The position numbers were made by a program, and so were the translations under genes. The notes under the pieces are model-generated. The model did not search any database. It saw nothing but the letters and a program-made list of their open reading frames with translations, and was not told the DNA's origin. Shown piece by piece: positions 50,285 through 59,483 of a stretch of DNA of 64,000 nt (positions are counted from its first letter, which is position 1; each line of letters starts with the position of its first letter). The DNA is from Arenibacter algicola (GTDB taxonomy: Bacteria > Bacteroidota > Bacteroidia > Flavobacteriales > Flavobacteriaceae): positions 682,001 through 746,000 of the forward strand of contig NZ_JPOO01000003.1 in NCBI RefSeq assembly GCF_000733925.1. The letters are read 5' to 3'.

Positions 50285-52228
50285 TTAGTCTAAAGATGAC
50301 AGAGGAGGTACGGGAAACTTCATTTTTTTATACAGGTCCAAATACCTCGGATCCTGCCTATATGGCGCCAACAAAGGCTCGGCTCGTAACCAGGTCATTT
50401 CCACTTCGTGGTTATCGTAGGATTTTTGAAGCCATTTGAATACTTCCCTGTCTTCTTGAATATGGCAGTAATACAGCGCCATAAACCAGGCCGGACTACC
50501 TGAAGAACCTTTAACGTAGTGTTTTTGTAATGTGGAAAGGCTTTCCTGAACACCTGAACGGTTATTGGCCATTTCAAAATGTACTGCATTAAGCCATGCA
50601 ACAATGGGCGGGCGGTCAGGGAAACTATTCATCAATTTCTCCAACATTAATCTAGACTCTTCATATGCCCCAAAACAATAATACCATTTGGCTGCTTCCC
50701 TTAGGTAGAACATATCATCCAAGAATAATGGATCAATGCGTTTTAATTCTTCTTTAGCCTCTGCTGCCGAGTGCAAAAAGAATATCACAGAGGCCCTAAT
50801 GGCAAATAACCATCCAAAAGAGGGATCTTCCAAAATAAGTTTATTCAATTCAGAAAGAGCATATGCACATTTGCCGGTCTTAATGTAGTAATCTACAAAA
50901 AGATATTCATTCCAATTATCGGCACCCTTATGGGCGTAATTGTCCGAAATATACTGCTCCACGGCCTCAAAGTCCCATTCAAAATAAAATTTGCCTACAA
51001 ACAATTGATCGGACAAACGCACATTTTCACCATCAATTGCTGAAGCCTTTTGCAAATAAAATTTGGCATTTCTCCAAGCCTCCTGTTCTCCGTACAAGCC
51101 CCAAACTGCACCTCCTGTAACATATATGTCGGCAAGGCCCAACAAGGGTTCTACAAAAGTTGAATCCATTGCAAAGGCCTTTTCATATAAAGGAATGGCA
51201 TTCTTAAATGATGTTTGATTAAATTTATTATTCTGATATTCTGCCAAGAGATAATAATTATAGGCTTCTTCACTTTTTGTGGGTATTCCTGTGAAAGCAT
51301 CATAGTCCCTTTCGGTAAGTTTCACATTCATAATGTTGGCAACATTTTCCGCGACCTTGGATTGAATTTCGAAAATTTCATTCGTCTTCCATTCTCCAGA
51401 ATATGATCCAGACCATATTTGTTTATTTAAGGGACCGTCATTCAAACGTAGATTTATTTTAAATTGACTACCCTGTTTTTGAAAATTTCCTTCAAGAATA
51501 TAAAATACATTAAGTGTTTTTGCCAATTCAGGCATACTTTTTTCGCTGTTCTTGAATTGGACACTGGACGTAAAAGGAACTACTCTATCCATTTCCTTTA
51601 TTTCAGAAATTCTACTGATAACAGCATCGGTCATCCCATCACTTATATATTCCAATTCGGGGTCTCCGCTCCAATTCTTAAAGGGCAAAACCGCAATGGA
51701 CTTAATACTATCATCGGACAATAGTGGGGAAATTGAAGGAGTATCCTTTTGGAGTTTTGACAGAATACTCCTGTTGTTGATATAGCTAAACATAGTTATT
51801 AGGAATAGGATGCCGAACACTACGATAAATATTGTTTTCTCCTTACCAGTTTTTTTAAACTTTGGCCGTTCTAGCTCCAAGTGCTCTCGAACTTTAGCTT
51901 CCCCAGGAGTAAACCCATAGCGCTCCTTAAAGCAGGTATTAAAGTAGGTAGGGCTATGGAAACCTACGGAATAGGCAATTTCTGATACTGTGGCCACATC
52001 TTTTTGAAGCAGCTCCATTGCCTTTTCCAGTCTCAATTCCCGAATGAACTGGCTTACGGATTTACCAGTCAACTTTTTCAACCGTCTGTGCAAATGTGAG
52101 CGACTAACTCCAAAAATACGGGCAGCTTCCTTAACCCCAAATTGTTCGTTATCAAAATTATTACGAATAATCTCGGTCAATTTTAGAAGAAAGCTTTCGC
52201 CATCACGCTGTGATTCTAAATTGTCCAT
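50285..52228 (-). CDS. Membrane-anchored AraC regulator with TolB-like and TPR domains (647 aa)
   Basis: Residues 10-115 are an AraC DNA-binding domain (FGVKEAARIFGVSRSHLHRRLKKLTGKSVSQFIRELRLEKAMELL and ATVSEIAYSVGFHSPTYFNTCFKERYGFTPGEAK). A transmembrane helix (about 133-155, TIFIVVFGILFLITMFSYI) follows. Then a TolB-amino-terminal-like domain (SIAVLPFKNWSGDPELEYISDGMTDAVISRISEIKEM) and a long TPR array (about 310-640). The order implies a cytoplasmic DNA-binding head and a periplasmic sensing tail. Such hybrids are known in Bacteroidota. It is divergent from a DUF2784 gene. Confidence 0.9.
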   Translation of the reverse strand: MDNLESQRDGESFLLKLTEIIRNNFDNEQFGVKEAARIFGVSRSHLHRRLKKLTGKSVSQFIRELRLEKAMELLQKDVATVSEIAYSVGFHSPTYFNTCFKERYGFTPGEAKVREHLELERPKFKKTGKEKTIFIVVFGILFLITMFSYINNRSILSKLQKDTPSISPLLSDDSIKSIAVLPFKNWSGDPELEYISDGMTDAVISRISEIKEMDRVVPFTSSVQFKNSEKSMPELAKTLNVFYILEGNFQKQGSQFKINLRLNDGPLNKQIWSGSYSGEWKTNEIFEIQSKVAENVANIMNVKLTERDYDAFTGIPTKSEEAYNYYLLAEYQNNKFNQTSFKNAIPLYEKAFAMDSTFVEPLLGLADIYVTGGAVWGLYGEQEAWRNAKFYLQKASAIDGENVRLSDQLFVGKFYFEWDFEAVEQYISDNYAHKGADNWNEYLFVDYYIKTGKCAYALSELNKLILEDPSFGWLFAIRASVIFFLHSAAEAKEELKRIDPLFLDDMFYLREAAKWYYCFGAYEESRLMLEKLMNSFPDRPPIVAWLNAVHFEMANNRSGVQESLSTLQKHYVKGSSGSPAWFMALYYCHIQEDREVFKWLQKSYDNHEVEMTWLRAEPLLAPYRQDPRYLDLYKKMKFPVPPLSSLD

Positions 52229-52419
52229 AAGAAATTAGGTTAAAGATTCAGGGGAGAGGAGAAATATTGAACCCTATGAAAGATACAAAATATTACCTTA
52301 AAAAGCTGAATAATAATATTTTAAACACCCCTAAGTCCACTGCTTTTCCCCTAATTTGGCGAAACCGGTATGGCAGGAAAAATTTATTATCTTTTAAGAA
52401 TAACCAATCCTTTTACCTA

Positions 52420-52809
52420 ATGGACGATTTATTTTTAGGGATAGCCAATATTTTTTTCTTTGTTTTCCATTCGGCCCTGATTATTTTTAATTTATTCGGC
52501 TGGTTGTTTGCACACACACGAAAACTTAATCTTATCTCCTTACTTTTAACCTTTGGATCCTGGGTTCTTTTGGGAATTTGGAAGGGATGGGGCTACTGCT
52601 TTTTAACGGATTGGCATTATGGGATACTTAAGCGTATGGGGAAATCCGATCTACCTTCAAGTTATATTGCTTTTTTGGTGGAAAGTACAACGGGCTGGTT
52701 GCCCAATGCAGGACTTACCAATACATTGACCCTTTCACTGGCAGTTTTAGCCTTAATGTGCTCGTTATGGGTAAACTTTATTTCCCAAAAAAAGTCCGAT
52801 CAAAATTAG
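52420..52809 (+). CDS. DUF2784 membrane protein (129 aa)
   Basis: MDDLFLGIANIFFFVFHSALIIFNLFGWLFAHTRKLNLISLLLTFGSWVLLGIWKGWGYCFLTDWHYGILKRMG contains the DUF2784 pattern: an N-terminal helix with His, then W-x-x-G-x-CxLTDWHW-like. The frame is open upstream to 52267, but those 51 residues look non-native, and the ATG at 52420 fits the family. About four helices. Function unknown. It is followed after 88 bases by a dioxygenase gene. Confidence 0.8.
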   Translation: MDDLFLGIANIFFFVFHSALIIFNLFGWLFAHTRKLNLISLLLTFGSWVLLGIWKGWGYCFLTDWHYGILKRMGKSDLPSSYIAFLVESTTGWLPNAGLTNTLTLSLAVLALMCSLWVNFISQKKSDQN

Positions 52810-52897
52810 TACAATTATAATGGTCGATGTTATCAAAATAATATTGTACCTTTTTTGATTAAATAATTTCTTGAATTAATAATAAATATACTTAAGT

Positions 52898-53638
52898 ATG
52901 CTTACCGAAGAGGAAATTGAAATTTTGGAAACACAGGGTTATTTATCGCTGGGCAAACTATTGACGGATGCACAGGTGAAGGCCATAAACGATATGATTG
53001 AAACCCTAATGCTCAATGAAGGTCAGGCTGCCGGTGCGGAATTAGTGGAGTCCAAATATATTAGACATCCCAAAGAGGAGGGTGCCGACAGGTTGGCCGA
53101 TCTGGTGAATAAAGGGGATGTTTTTGATGTGTTTTACACACACCCTAGAGTACTTGCCGGCATCGCCGCCGTTCTGGGCCCATCCTTCAAATTATCATCC
53201 CTTAACTACAGGGCTGCCAAACCCGGACTTGGACATCAGAATTTACACATAGATTGGGGAAATAAATCGGTCCATGGTGAATATAAGGTATGCAACTCCA
53301 TTTGGTTGTTGGACGAATTCACCGAAAATAACGGTGCCACCAGGATTGTGCCTGGAACCCATAAACTTGGTGTATCGCCACAAGAAAGAATGAAGGACCC
53401 CAGCCTTCCCCATCCTGATGAAGTTATCATTAAGGCCCCAGCGGGATCCGTATTTATTTTTAATTCACACGCCTGGCACGGAGGAACTACCAACCGTACT
53501 ACTAAACCAAGAAGGAGCATCCACAGTTATTTTTGCACCTCTGATCAACCCCAACAGATAGACCAAAGAAAATATATAACCGAGGAGACCAAACAACGAA
53601 TAGGGTTGGCAGCCCAAAAGATATTGGATGTACTGTGA
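52898..53638 (+). CDS. Phytanoyl-CoA dioxygenase family protein (246 aa)
   Basis: An Fe(II)/2-oxoglutarate dioxygenase fold. The metal ligands appear as NLHIDWG (H-x-D) and FNSHAWHGGTTNRTTKPRRSIHSYF, where the distal His and the 2-oxoglutarate-binding Arg are in place. ATRIVPGTHKLG and WLLDEFTENNG are typical of the PhyH family. The substrate cannot be deduced. It may be co-transcribed with the DUF2784 gene. Confidence 0.9.
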   Translation: MLTEEEIEILETQGYLSLGKLLTDAQVKAINDMIETLMLNEGQAAGAELVESKYIRHPKEEGADRLADLVNKGDVFDVFYTHPRVLAGIAAVLGPSFKLSSLNYRAAKPGLGHQNLHIDWGNKSVHGEYKVCNSIWLLDEFTENNGATRIVPGTHKLGVSPQERMKDPSLPHPDEVIIKAPAGSVFIFNSHAWHGGTTNRTTKPRRSIHSYFCTSDQPQQIDQRKYITEETKQRIGLAAQKILDVL

Positions 53639-53712
53639 CAGCATAATCTCCCTAAATATAACCAAACCCTATGCACCTTAATTAGTTCGGTTGCCAATCA
53701 CTGTTCAATACC

Positions 53713-55101
53713 TTAATTGCTTGGCACGATATTTTGATTTACCCGGAACAGGTTTTTGGGATCATACTGTTTTTTTATTCGTGCCAAACGCTGGTAATTA
53801 TGTTTGTAACTTGCCATGACCCGTTCCTGTCCCTCATCCATCATAAAATTGGTATAGGCACCTCCGGAGGAATGTGGGTGCAAAGCATTGTAATAATCCT
53901 TGCACCAATTAGTGATTTTTTCAGTATTCTTGGGATCTGGATCAACTCCTACAATAACTCCGGCATACTTTGAGTCCCTATAGGCCCATGGAGTGTCCGT
54001 TGCCCCTACCTTGGCCGCAGCCCCACTAATGGGATATAGATGCATTTGTGACAGTGGAGTTGGAATTTTAGAACCATATTTTAAATGGCCAGCCCTCACC
54101 TCCGGACCTAATTTATTAAAGAAGTCGGCTCTCCAATACCATTGCAATCCTGGTGGAAAGAGTCCGTCGAATAAGGTTTGTATAGACGGATATGGCATTT
54201 CCCCTACGTGTTCGAACAGCGGTTTTCTAGCCAAGACCGGTTTAAAAATCTCCTCAAACTTATTGGGCTTACCTGTATAACACCATACTATACCACAAAA
54301 TTGTTTGTTGTGCAGTTGTTCCGGAAATGGTGGTCCAGGAATAACCATGGTAGCAATAAACCCGTTTAGATCTTCTGGCGCCTTATGAATAAACTCATCG
54401 TACCAAGCCATAATTTCTTCGGTCTTCTCAATGGGCCACAGGGTTGGTCCCCCAATCACTGTTTTCAAAGGATGGGCCTGAAATTTAAAGGACGTCACTA
54501 TACCAAAGTTACCCCCACCCCCTCGAATGGCCCAAAAAAGGTCTGGGTGCTGCTTTGCGTTCACGGTAACAAAGGAACCGTCGGCCAAAACCATATCGGC
54601 CTCCAACAAATTGTCTATGGTAAGTCCGTATTTCCTGGAAAGATAACCTACACCTCCACCCAGGGTTAATCCCCCAACCCCTGTGGTAGATATTATTCCT
54701 GCAGGGATTGCCAGTCCAAAGGCATGGGTGGCATGATCTACCTCTCCCCAAAGATTTCCCCCGCCAACACGTACTGTATTATTGGAAGTATCAACACGGA
54801 TAAATTTTAATCCCGACAGATCTATTACCATACCCTCATCACATATGCCCAATCCGCCTCCATTGTGACCTCCTCCCCTAACGGCGATCAATAAATTGTT
54901 TTCCCTTCCAAAGTTTACCGAAGCTATAACATCTGCCACATCCACACATTTGACGATCATCCCCGGATGTTTGTCAATATTGGCATTGTACACCTTTCGG
55001 GTGCTGTTGTAATTATCATCGGATGGCATAATCACTTCTCCCCTTATTTGTTTTTTAAAGGATGCAACAAGGCCGGCATCCATACCAATAACCATTTCCA
55101 T
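53713..55101 (-). CDS. FAD-linked oxidase, BBE-like (462 aa)
   Basis: The FAD-binding PCMH domain has IAVRGGGHNGGGLGICDEGMVIDLSGLKFIRVD, where the His of RGGGH can carry covalent FAD, then AIPAGIISTTGVGGLTLGGGVGYLSRKYGLTIDNLLEADMVLADG and FWAIRGGGGNFGIVTSFKF. The C-terminus (YNALHPHSSGGAYTNFMMDEGQERVMASYKHNYQRLARIKKQYDPKNLFRVNQNI) contains the berberine-bridge-enzyme tail. The second covalent site (Cys) of berberine bridge enzyme is absent. It likely oxidises sugars or alcohols. It follows a cupin gene on the same strand's downstream side. Confidence 0.93.
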   Translation of the reverse strand: MEMVIGMDAGLVASFKKQIRGEVIMPSDDNYNSTRKVYNANIDKHPGMIVKCVDVADVIASVNFGRENNLLIAVRGGGHNGGGLGICDEGMVIDLSGLKFIRVDTSNNTVRVGGGNLWGEVDHATHAFGLAIPAGIISTTGVGGLTLGGGVGYLSRKYGLTIDNLLEADMVLADGSFVTVNAKQHPDLFWAIRGGGGNFGIVTSFKFQAHPLKTVIGGPTLWPIEKTEEIMAWYDEFIHKAPEDLNGFIATMVIPGPPFPEQLHNKQFCGIVWCYTGKPNKFEEIFKPVLARKPLFEHVGEMPYPSIQTLFDGLFPPGLQWYWRADFFNKLGPEVRAGHLKYGSKIPTPLSQMHLYPISGAAAKVGATDTPWAYRDSKYAGVIVGVDPDPKNTEKITNWCKDYYNALHPHSSGGAYTNFMMDEGQERVMASYKHNYQRLARIKKQYDPKNLFRVNQNIVPSN

Positions 55102-55155
55102 AATTATAATTTTTAAATGTTTGTTTAACTAATTCCCTTAGGTCTTTATTTACCA

Positions 55156-55638
55156 TCATTGTTTTAGTACCATTGGAAAAGCGTCCAAGGGTTCTTCAAA
55201 AGCAATGAATATTACACAGGGATCCTTATCCCCACATTTTGCGGTATGTGGTTTTGTAGAGGGGCCAAAGGCATAGGTGCCCACTTTCATTATTTGTTCC
55301 TTTTCGCCTTCATAGGTAACATGCAGTTCACCCGAAACAAGGATCATGCGCTCGGCGGAAGTATGCCAATGCTCTGGTATTTCATAATTGGCTGGCACCT
55401 TAAAAAAAACATCCACATTTTTTTTGGAAGGGTCTCCGTGCAATACCGCTATTGTGCATCCCTCGGGCATAAAAGATGGGCAAGGGCCCCATTGTAAATC
55501 CTTATCCTCATGCGTCCTTACCATAGAAGTTTCCATCACTTCTTCAGTGTCGCCTTGGCCAAAAAAAGAAAAACTTGCAAAAAATGTCAAAATTAAAATG
55601 ACAACTTTTAATTGGGAATACTTTAGAGTGCTGTTCAT
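55156..55638 (-). CDS. Exported cupin-domain protein (160 aa)
   Basis: A signal peptide (about 1-27, ILTFFASFSFFG) is followed by a single cupin: VFFKVPANYEIPEHWHTSAERMILVSGELHVTYEGEKEQIMKVGTYAFGPSTKPHTAKCGDKDPCVIFIAF. The metal motif HWHTSAER...G-x-x-x-x-x-x-G supplies His, His and Glu, and the second motif supplies the last His. It could be a dioxygenase or isomerase of small molecules. It lies 54 bases upstream of the flavin oxidase stop-to-start region. Confidence 0.85.
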   Translation of the reverse strand: MNSTLKYSQLKVVILILTFFASFSFFGQGDTEEVMETSMVRTHEDKDLQWGPCPSFMPEGCTIAVLHGDPSKKNVDVFFKVPANYEIPEHWHTSAERMILVSGELHVTYEGEKEQIMKVGTYAFGPSTKPHTAKCGDKDPCVIFIAFEEPLDAFPMVLKQ

Positions 55639-56013
55639 GACTAAAATGTTTTATGATTAATAAATGTTGTTATTAAATAAGTAGCATTCCTCCTAAAAAT
55701 GAGGTATGGAATAATTAACCTGTTCCTTTTCCAATTTAACATTCATCCACGGCAAGTGTTTGAGATGCTCGAATTGGGAAAAAGTAAGCGTTTGGTTATC
55801 TAACTCTTAAATCAAAAAGGGGGGTGCGTATATAAAACTAGCTAGCAATGATCCTGGACTTACTTACAGTTCTTGCCTAGGTAACAATCACCATTCAGTA
55901 AGCAGTAATATCTTTTGTTCATAGTAAAATTAAAGTAAGTAAAGCCAATGGACCTCTACATTTAATTCAAATAATTACAAAATTCAATCATGGTTACAAA
56001 TACACTATACGCC
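55639..56013. other. Gene-free stretch
   Basis: About 375 bases between the cupin gene and the DUF4242-AraC gene. A 38-codon leftward segment (55693-55806) reads like protein but is also open on the plus strand, has no start and is probably chance or an unrecognisable remnant. Confidence 0.35.
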
Positions 56014-57120
56014 TTATACAGTATAGTCCTGGATATATTTCGATGGAAGGACTCCAAAACTATCCATAAAACATTTTGAGAAATAGGCTGGACTGTTAAA
56101 ACCGGTTCCAAATGCAACTTCAGAAATATTTTTGGCTTTTTTATCAAGCAATTGCAAGGCCTTTTCCAATCGGTAATCCTTGATAAAACTATTGGGCGAC
56201 TTACCGGTAAGACCTATCATTTTTCTGTACAATTGGGATTTACTGAATCCCATATTTTTACTAAAATCATTGGAGTTAAATGCGGCATTGGTCCATTCTT
56301 TCTCCGTGTAATCCATCAATAGATTTATAAATTTCTCTTCTCCGACACTTAGAGTCTTTATGTTCTTATGGCTCAATTTAACGTTTAAATTTTCACTCTC
56401 GTACAAGTCTTTGACCTCAGGGGATATAACAATTTTTCCAAGGACCAATTCACAAAACCGTTCTGCAAGTTTAATTGTATCCTCAAAAATACTATCCTTT
56501 TCGGTCACTGGAACACCTGCATTCAATCCTATGCTCAATTGAAAATCTTTATTGAACTTTTTTGAGGAGTCGTTATGGTGGGAATGTATCTCTTGAGCAC
56601 AAAGTACAGCATTGGTCACCGAATTAAAGGACACCAAAAAATATCCTGATTTTTGTCTTACCACCCTGCCCAAAAATTTTTCTACAGATCCAAGAATGTA
56701 TCTATTGCAGTTGCCAAGTTCCCTATTCATATGTTTAGGGTCACTTCCCAAAAAGGATAACTTTCTAAGACCAATGACCATTATAGTTCTAAATGCTGGG
56801 TCATTGATAATATTCAATTCTGTCTTTTGTGATTTTTCCGGATCCTCGATCCTGCCCAAGAAAGATTCCACTATGGAACTCTCCACTTCTATAATTCTGT
56901 GGGGAACTTCTCCATGGGCATGATTGTGCATATCCTGAATAGCCTTTTTATTGGGGGCCTGAATTAGGCAAAATGCGGTTCTCCTTTTTTCATCGCACCA
57001 ATAAGTCATTCCCTTGCATCCGTAAAGATGTTCTATTTTTAAATCTTCCCGATGCATTTCTGCCACATGCAGCGCGGTGATCTCCTTAGGAATTTCGTGA
57101 CGATCCATGTAGATTGGCAT
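56014..57120 (-). CDS. DUF4242, degenerate nucleotidyl-cyclase domain and AraC DNA-binding fusion (368 aa)
   Basis: Residues 1-90 (MPIYMDRHEIPKEITALHVAEMHREDLKIEHLYGCKGMTYWCDEKRRTAFCLIQAPNKKAIQDMHNHAHGEVPHRIIEV) match DUF4242, the SCO4226 nickel-binding ferredoxin-like family. Residues about 110-260 (RTIMVIGLRKLSF ... FLGRVVRQKSGYFLVSFNSVTNAVLCAQEIH ... QLSIGLNAGVPVTEKDSIFEDTIKLAERFC) have the layout of a class III adenylate-cyclase domain but lack both metal-binding Asp residues. Residues 275-368 are an AraC DNA-binding domain (MGFSKSQLYRKMIGLTGKSPNSFIKDYRLEKALQLL ... NISEVAFGTGFNSPAYFSKCFMDSFGVLPSKY). It probably senses a metal or ligand. Confidence 0.85.
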   Translation of the reverse strand: MPIYMDRHEIPKEITALHVAEMHREDLKIEHLYGCKGMTYWCDEKRRTAFCLIQAPNKKAIQDMHNHAHGEVPHRIIEVESSIVESFLGRIEDPEKSQKTELNIINDPAFRTIMVIGLRKLSFLGSDPKHMNRELGNCNRYILGSVEKFLGRVVRQKSGYFLVSFNSVTNAVLCAQEIHSHHNDSSKKFNKDFQLSIGLNAGVPVTEKDSIFEDTIKLAERFCELVLGKIVISPEVKDLYESENLNVKLSHKNIKTLSVGEEKFINLLMDYTEKEWTNAAFNSNDFSKNMGFSKSQLYRKMIGLTGKSPNSFIKDYRLEKALQLLDKKAKNISEVAFGTGFNSPAYFSKCFMDSFGVLPSKYIQDYTV

Positions 57121-57286
57121 AACAGTAATTTTTTATACAAGTTAGTGATTTTAATTGAGTTAGATAAGAGTTTTCCTATTTCGTTTTATCATTATTTAAA
57201 GAACATTTGGGTATAAAATTATTCCCCATGGCACAGTTAATTCGCGATGGGCAATTTTATTTATGACCTATAATTAGGTGTAGAAA

Positions 57287-58705
57287 TTAGGCAAGCAATC
57301 TCCAAATCTGTGCTACCAAAAATGTCACCACAAATCCTATTATAACCGGTAGTATTGAGGCTACCACTGTCCATTTAACACTTTTGGTCTCCTTATAAAT
57401 AGTATAAATGGTAGTGCTGCATGGATTGTGCAACAAACTGAACAACATCAGGTTAACCGCTGTAAGCAAGGTCCATCCTCCTGCTCTCAAAATATCACCG
57501 GTCGCCGTTACGGAATCCAACTCGAACATTACTCCTGCCCCTGCCCCTCCTGTAATTCCAGTAACCAGTACGGTAAGCATCAAAATGGTAGGTATTACAA
57601 TTTCATTGGCAGGGATAGCCACAATATAGGCCACTAGTATAACCCCGTTTAGTCCCAAAAGGAAACCAAAACCGTCCAAGGAGTCTATTAACCATGCGGC
57701 AAGACTGGCATCTCCCAAATAAATATTTGAAATCAGCCAAATTACGGCTCCTGCAGGGGCAGCAAAAACAATTGCACGCCATAGTACTATCAAGGTCCTA
57801 TCTATTATGGAAGTATAGATAGTTTTCCAAAATCTTGGGGGCCTATAGGGTGGTAATTCCAAATTAAAGGTAGATACTTCTCCCTTCAAAACTGTTTTGG
57901 AGAGACCCCATGATACCAAAAACATAAATACCATTCCCAATACGGCTATTCCAATAACTGCTGCCAAGGATAAAATTCCCGAATAAGTGGCTGGCACTAG
58001 GGCCCCGACAAAAATGGTGGCTATCAGAATCTGTGTAGGCCAACGCCCATTACACAATGAGAAGTTATTGGTGATAATGGCAATCAATCTTTCCCGGGGG
58101 CTGTCTATAATCCGTGTAGCTACAACCCCTGCTGCATTGCACCCAAAGCCCATGCTCATGGTCAAGGCCTGTTTACCGTGTGCTCCGGATAATTTAAATA
58201 GATGGTCCAAATTAAAGGCCACCCTTGGCAAATACCCAAAATCTTCCAACAGGGTGAATAAGGGAAAAAATATGGCCATAGGGGGCAACATTACAGCAAT
58301 GACCCAGGCTACCGCCAAATACACCCCATCGATTAAAAAACCGTCCAACCACCATGGCATACCAATGTTAGCGGCAAATCCCTTTAAGGCCGGATGAATG
58401 TTATCCAACAACAAACTGGACAACATGGCAGAAGGGTAATTGGCGCCAACGATGGTCATCCAAAGGACCACTGCCAAGATCAAAAACATAAGTGGGAAAC
58501 CCCAAACCTTGCTCGTAATGATCTTATCTATTTTGGCGTCTATCCTAAATGCTCCTTTTTCATCCTTTTTATGTACAGAGTCCTTTACTATCTCCGCGGC
58601 ATCAGCATAGATTCCTTCTGCTAAGTTATCGTGGAACTCATCGCCAATTTGCCAACGAAGGTCATTGGAAAGGGAAATTATATGATCTATTTTCTTAGTG
58701 TCCAT
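57287..58705 (-). CDS. feoB: FeoB membrane (nucleoside-recognition/Gate) half (472 aa)
   Basis: The ATG at 58705 (MDTKKIDHIISL) is chosen, since the GTG at 58729 would overlap the GTPase gene by 14 bases. The product has about ten helices and the two Gate motifs of FeoB. The first has GFLIDGVYLAVAWVIAVMLPPMAIFFPLFTLLEDFGYLPRVAF and the pore motif MGFGCNAAGVVATRIIDSPRERLIAI. The second is in the C-terminal half (ANEIVIPTILMLTVLVTG). No GTPase domain is attached; it is encoded by the adjacent gene. Together they form a split Fe(II) (or Mn(II)) importer. Confidence 0.9.
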   Translation of the reverse strand: MDTKKIDHIISLSNDLRWQIGDEFHDNLAEGIYADAAEIVKDSVHKKDEKGAFRIDAKIDKIITSKVWGFPLMFLILAVVLWMTIVGANYPSAMLSSLLLDNIHPALKGFAANIGMPWWLDGFLIDGVYLAVAWVIAVMLPPMAIFFPLFTLLEDFGYLPRVAFNLDHLFKLSGAHGKQALTMSMGFGCNAAGVVATRIIDSPRERLIAIITNNFSLCNGRWPTQILIATIFVGALVPATYSGILSLAAVIGIAVLGMVFMFLVSWGLSKTVLKGEVSTFNLELPPYRPPRFWKTIYTSIIDRTLIVLWRAIVFAAPAGAVIWLISNIYLGDASLAAWLIDSLDGFGFLLGLNGVILVAYIVAIPANEIVIPTILMLTVLVTGITGGAGAGVMFELDSVTATGDILRAGGWTLLTAVNLMLFSLLHNPCSTTIYTIYKETKSVKWTVVASILPVIIGFVVTFLVAQIWRLLA

Positions 58706-58715
58706 CAAAGTATAA

Positions 58716-59480
58716 TTAAACGAATTCACCCGTTTTAAGGGTTTCTATAATATTTCGATCCCCTTCCAACAGACGTAAAGCAATCCATCTACTATTGGGA
58801 ATATCCGGATAGACTTCTTTTATTTCAGCACTTAATTTTTCCAAGGCCTGCTCTATATTTTTTGGTATATTCTTTATGCGGTGCGGCTTGCAAACAATCT
58901 TACCATTGGCCAGTTCACTAATGGTCTGGATCAATTCCGGAATTCCCCTATTATATCTAGCGCTGGTAGGGACCACAGGAATACCAAGGTCCTTGGCCAA
59001 AGTGCGGGTATCTATTTCCAAATTATTTCTTTCCGCCTCATCCATTAAATTTAAACATAGGACCGCATTATTGGTAATTTCCAAAATCTGTAATACCAAA
59101 TTTAGATTTCTTTCCAGCCTACTGGCATCTACTACGATAACGGTTACCGAAGGCTTCCCAAAAAGAATAAAGTTCCTGGCCACTTCCTCATCTTCAGAGG
59201 TGGAGAGCAGGGAATAGGTGCCAGGCAAGTCTACAAGTTTAAATTTTTCCTTGTTGTATTCAAAAGCACCTTCTGCCCTGGTTACCGTTTTTCCAGGCCA
59301 ATTTCCGGTATGTTGGCGCAAACCGGTCATGGCATTAAAAACAGTGCTTTTACCAGTATTCGGATTACCGGCCAATGCAACTACATAATCAAAATCGGAG
59401 GTATTTACTCCTAATTTTTTCAATCCGTCCGCATTGAATTGGGCACAGGTCTCACACGCACTATTAGGTTTAACTTCCAT
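58716..59480 (-). CDS. feoB: FeoB small GTPase half (254 aa)
   Basis: A complete G domain: VVALAGNPNTGKSTVFNAMTGL (G1), GKTVTRAEG (G2 region), KLVDLPGTYSLLSTSEDEEVARNFI (G3, FeoB-specific), CLNLMDEAER (G4, N-x-x-D) and PTSARYNRG (G5). A helical guanine-dissociation-inhibitor-like region follows (ALEKLSAEIKEVYPDIPNSRWIALRLLEGD). A Cys pair near the start (CETCAQF) could bind metal. The gene ends ten bases before the ATG of the membrane half, and four bases separate it from the DtxR gene. Confidence 0.93.
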   Translation of the reverse strand: MEVKPNSACETCAQFNADGLKKLGVNTSDFDYVVALAGNPNTGKSTVFNAMTGLRQHTGNWPGKTVTRAEGAFEYNKEKFKLVDLPGTYSLLSTSEDEEVARNFILFGKPSVTVIVVDASRLERNLNLVLQILEITNNAVLCLNLMDEAERNNLEIDTRTLAKDLGIPVVPTSARYNRGIPELIQTISELANGKIVCKPHRIKNIPKNIEQALEKLSAEIKEVYPDIPNSRWIALRLLEGDRNIIETLKTGEFV

Positions 59481-59483
59481 GAT

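Noticed and set aside
55693..55806. Short open segment on both strands (38 codons minus, 34 codons plus)
   Set aside because: Both strands look protein-like, neither has homology that I recognise, and the minus-strand frame has no start codon near its beginning.
58705..58729. Possible sequencing frameshift in a single fused feoB
   Set aside because: The GTPase frame ends naturally after its helical domain, and the membrane half has its own ATG and a long soluble N-terminus, so two genes are the simpler reading. The point still needs relatives for proof.
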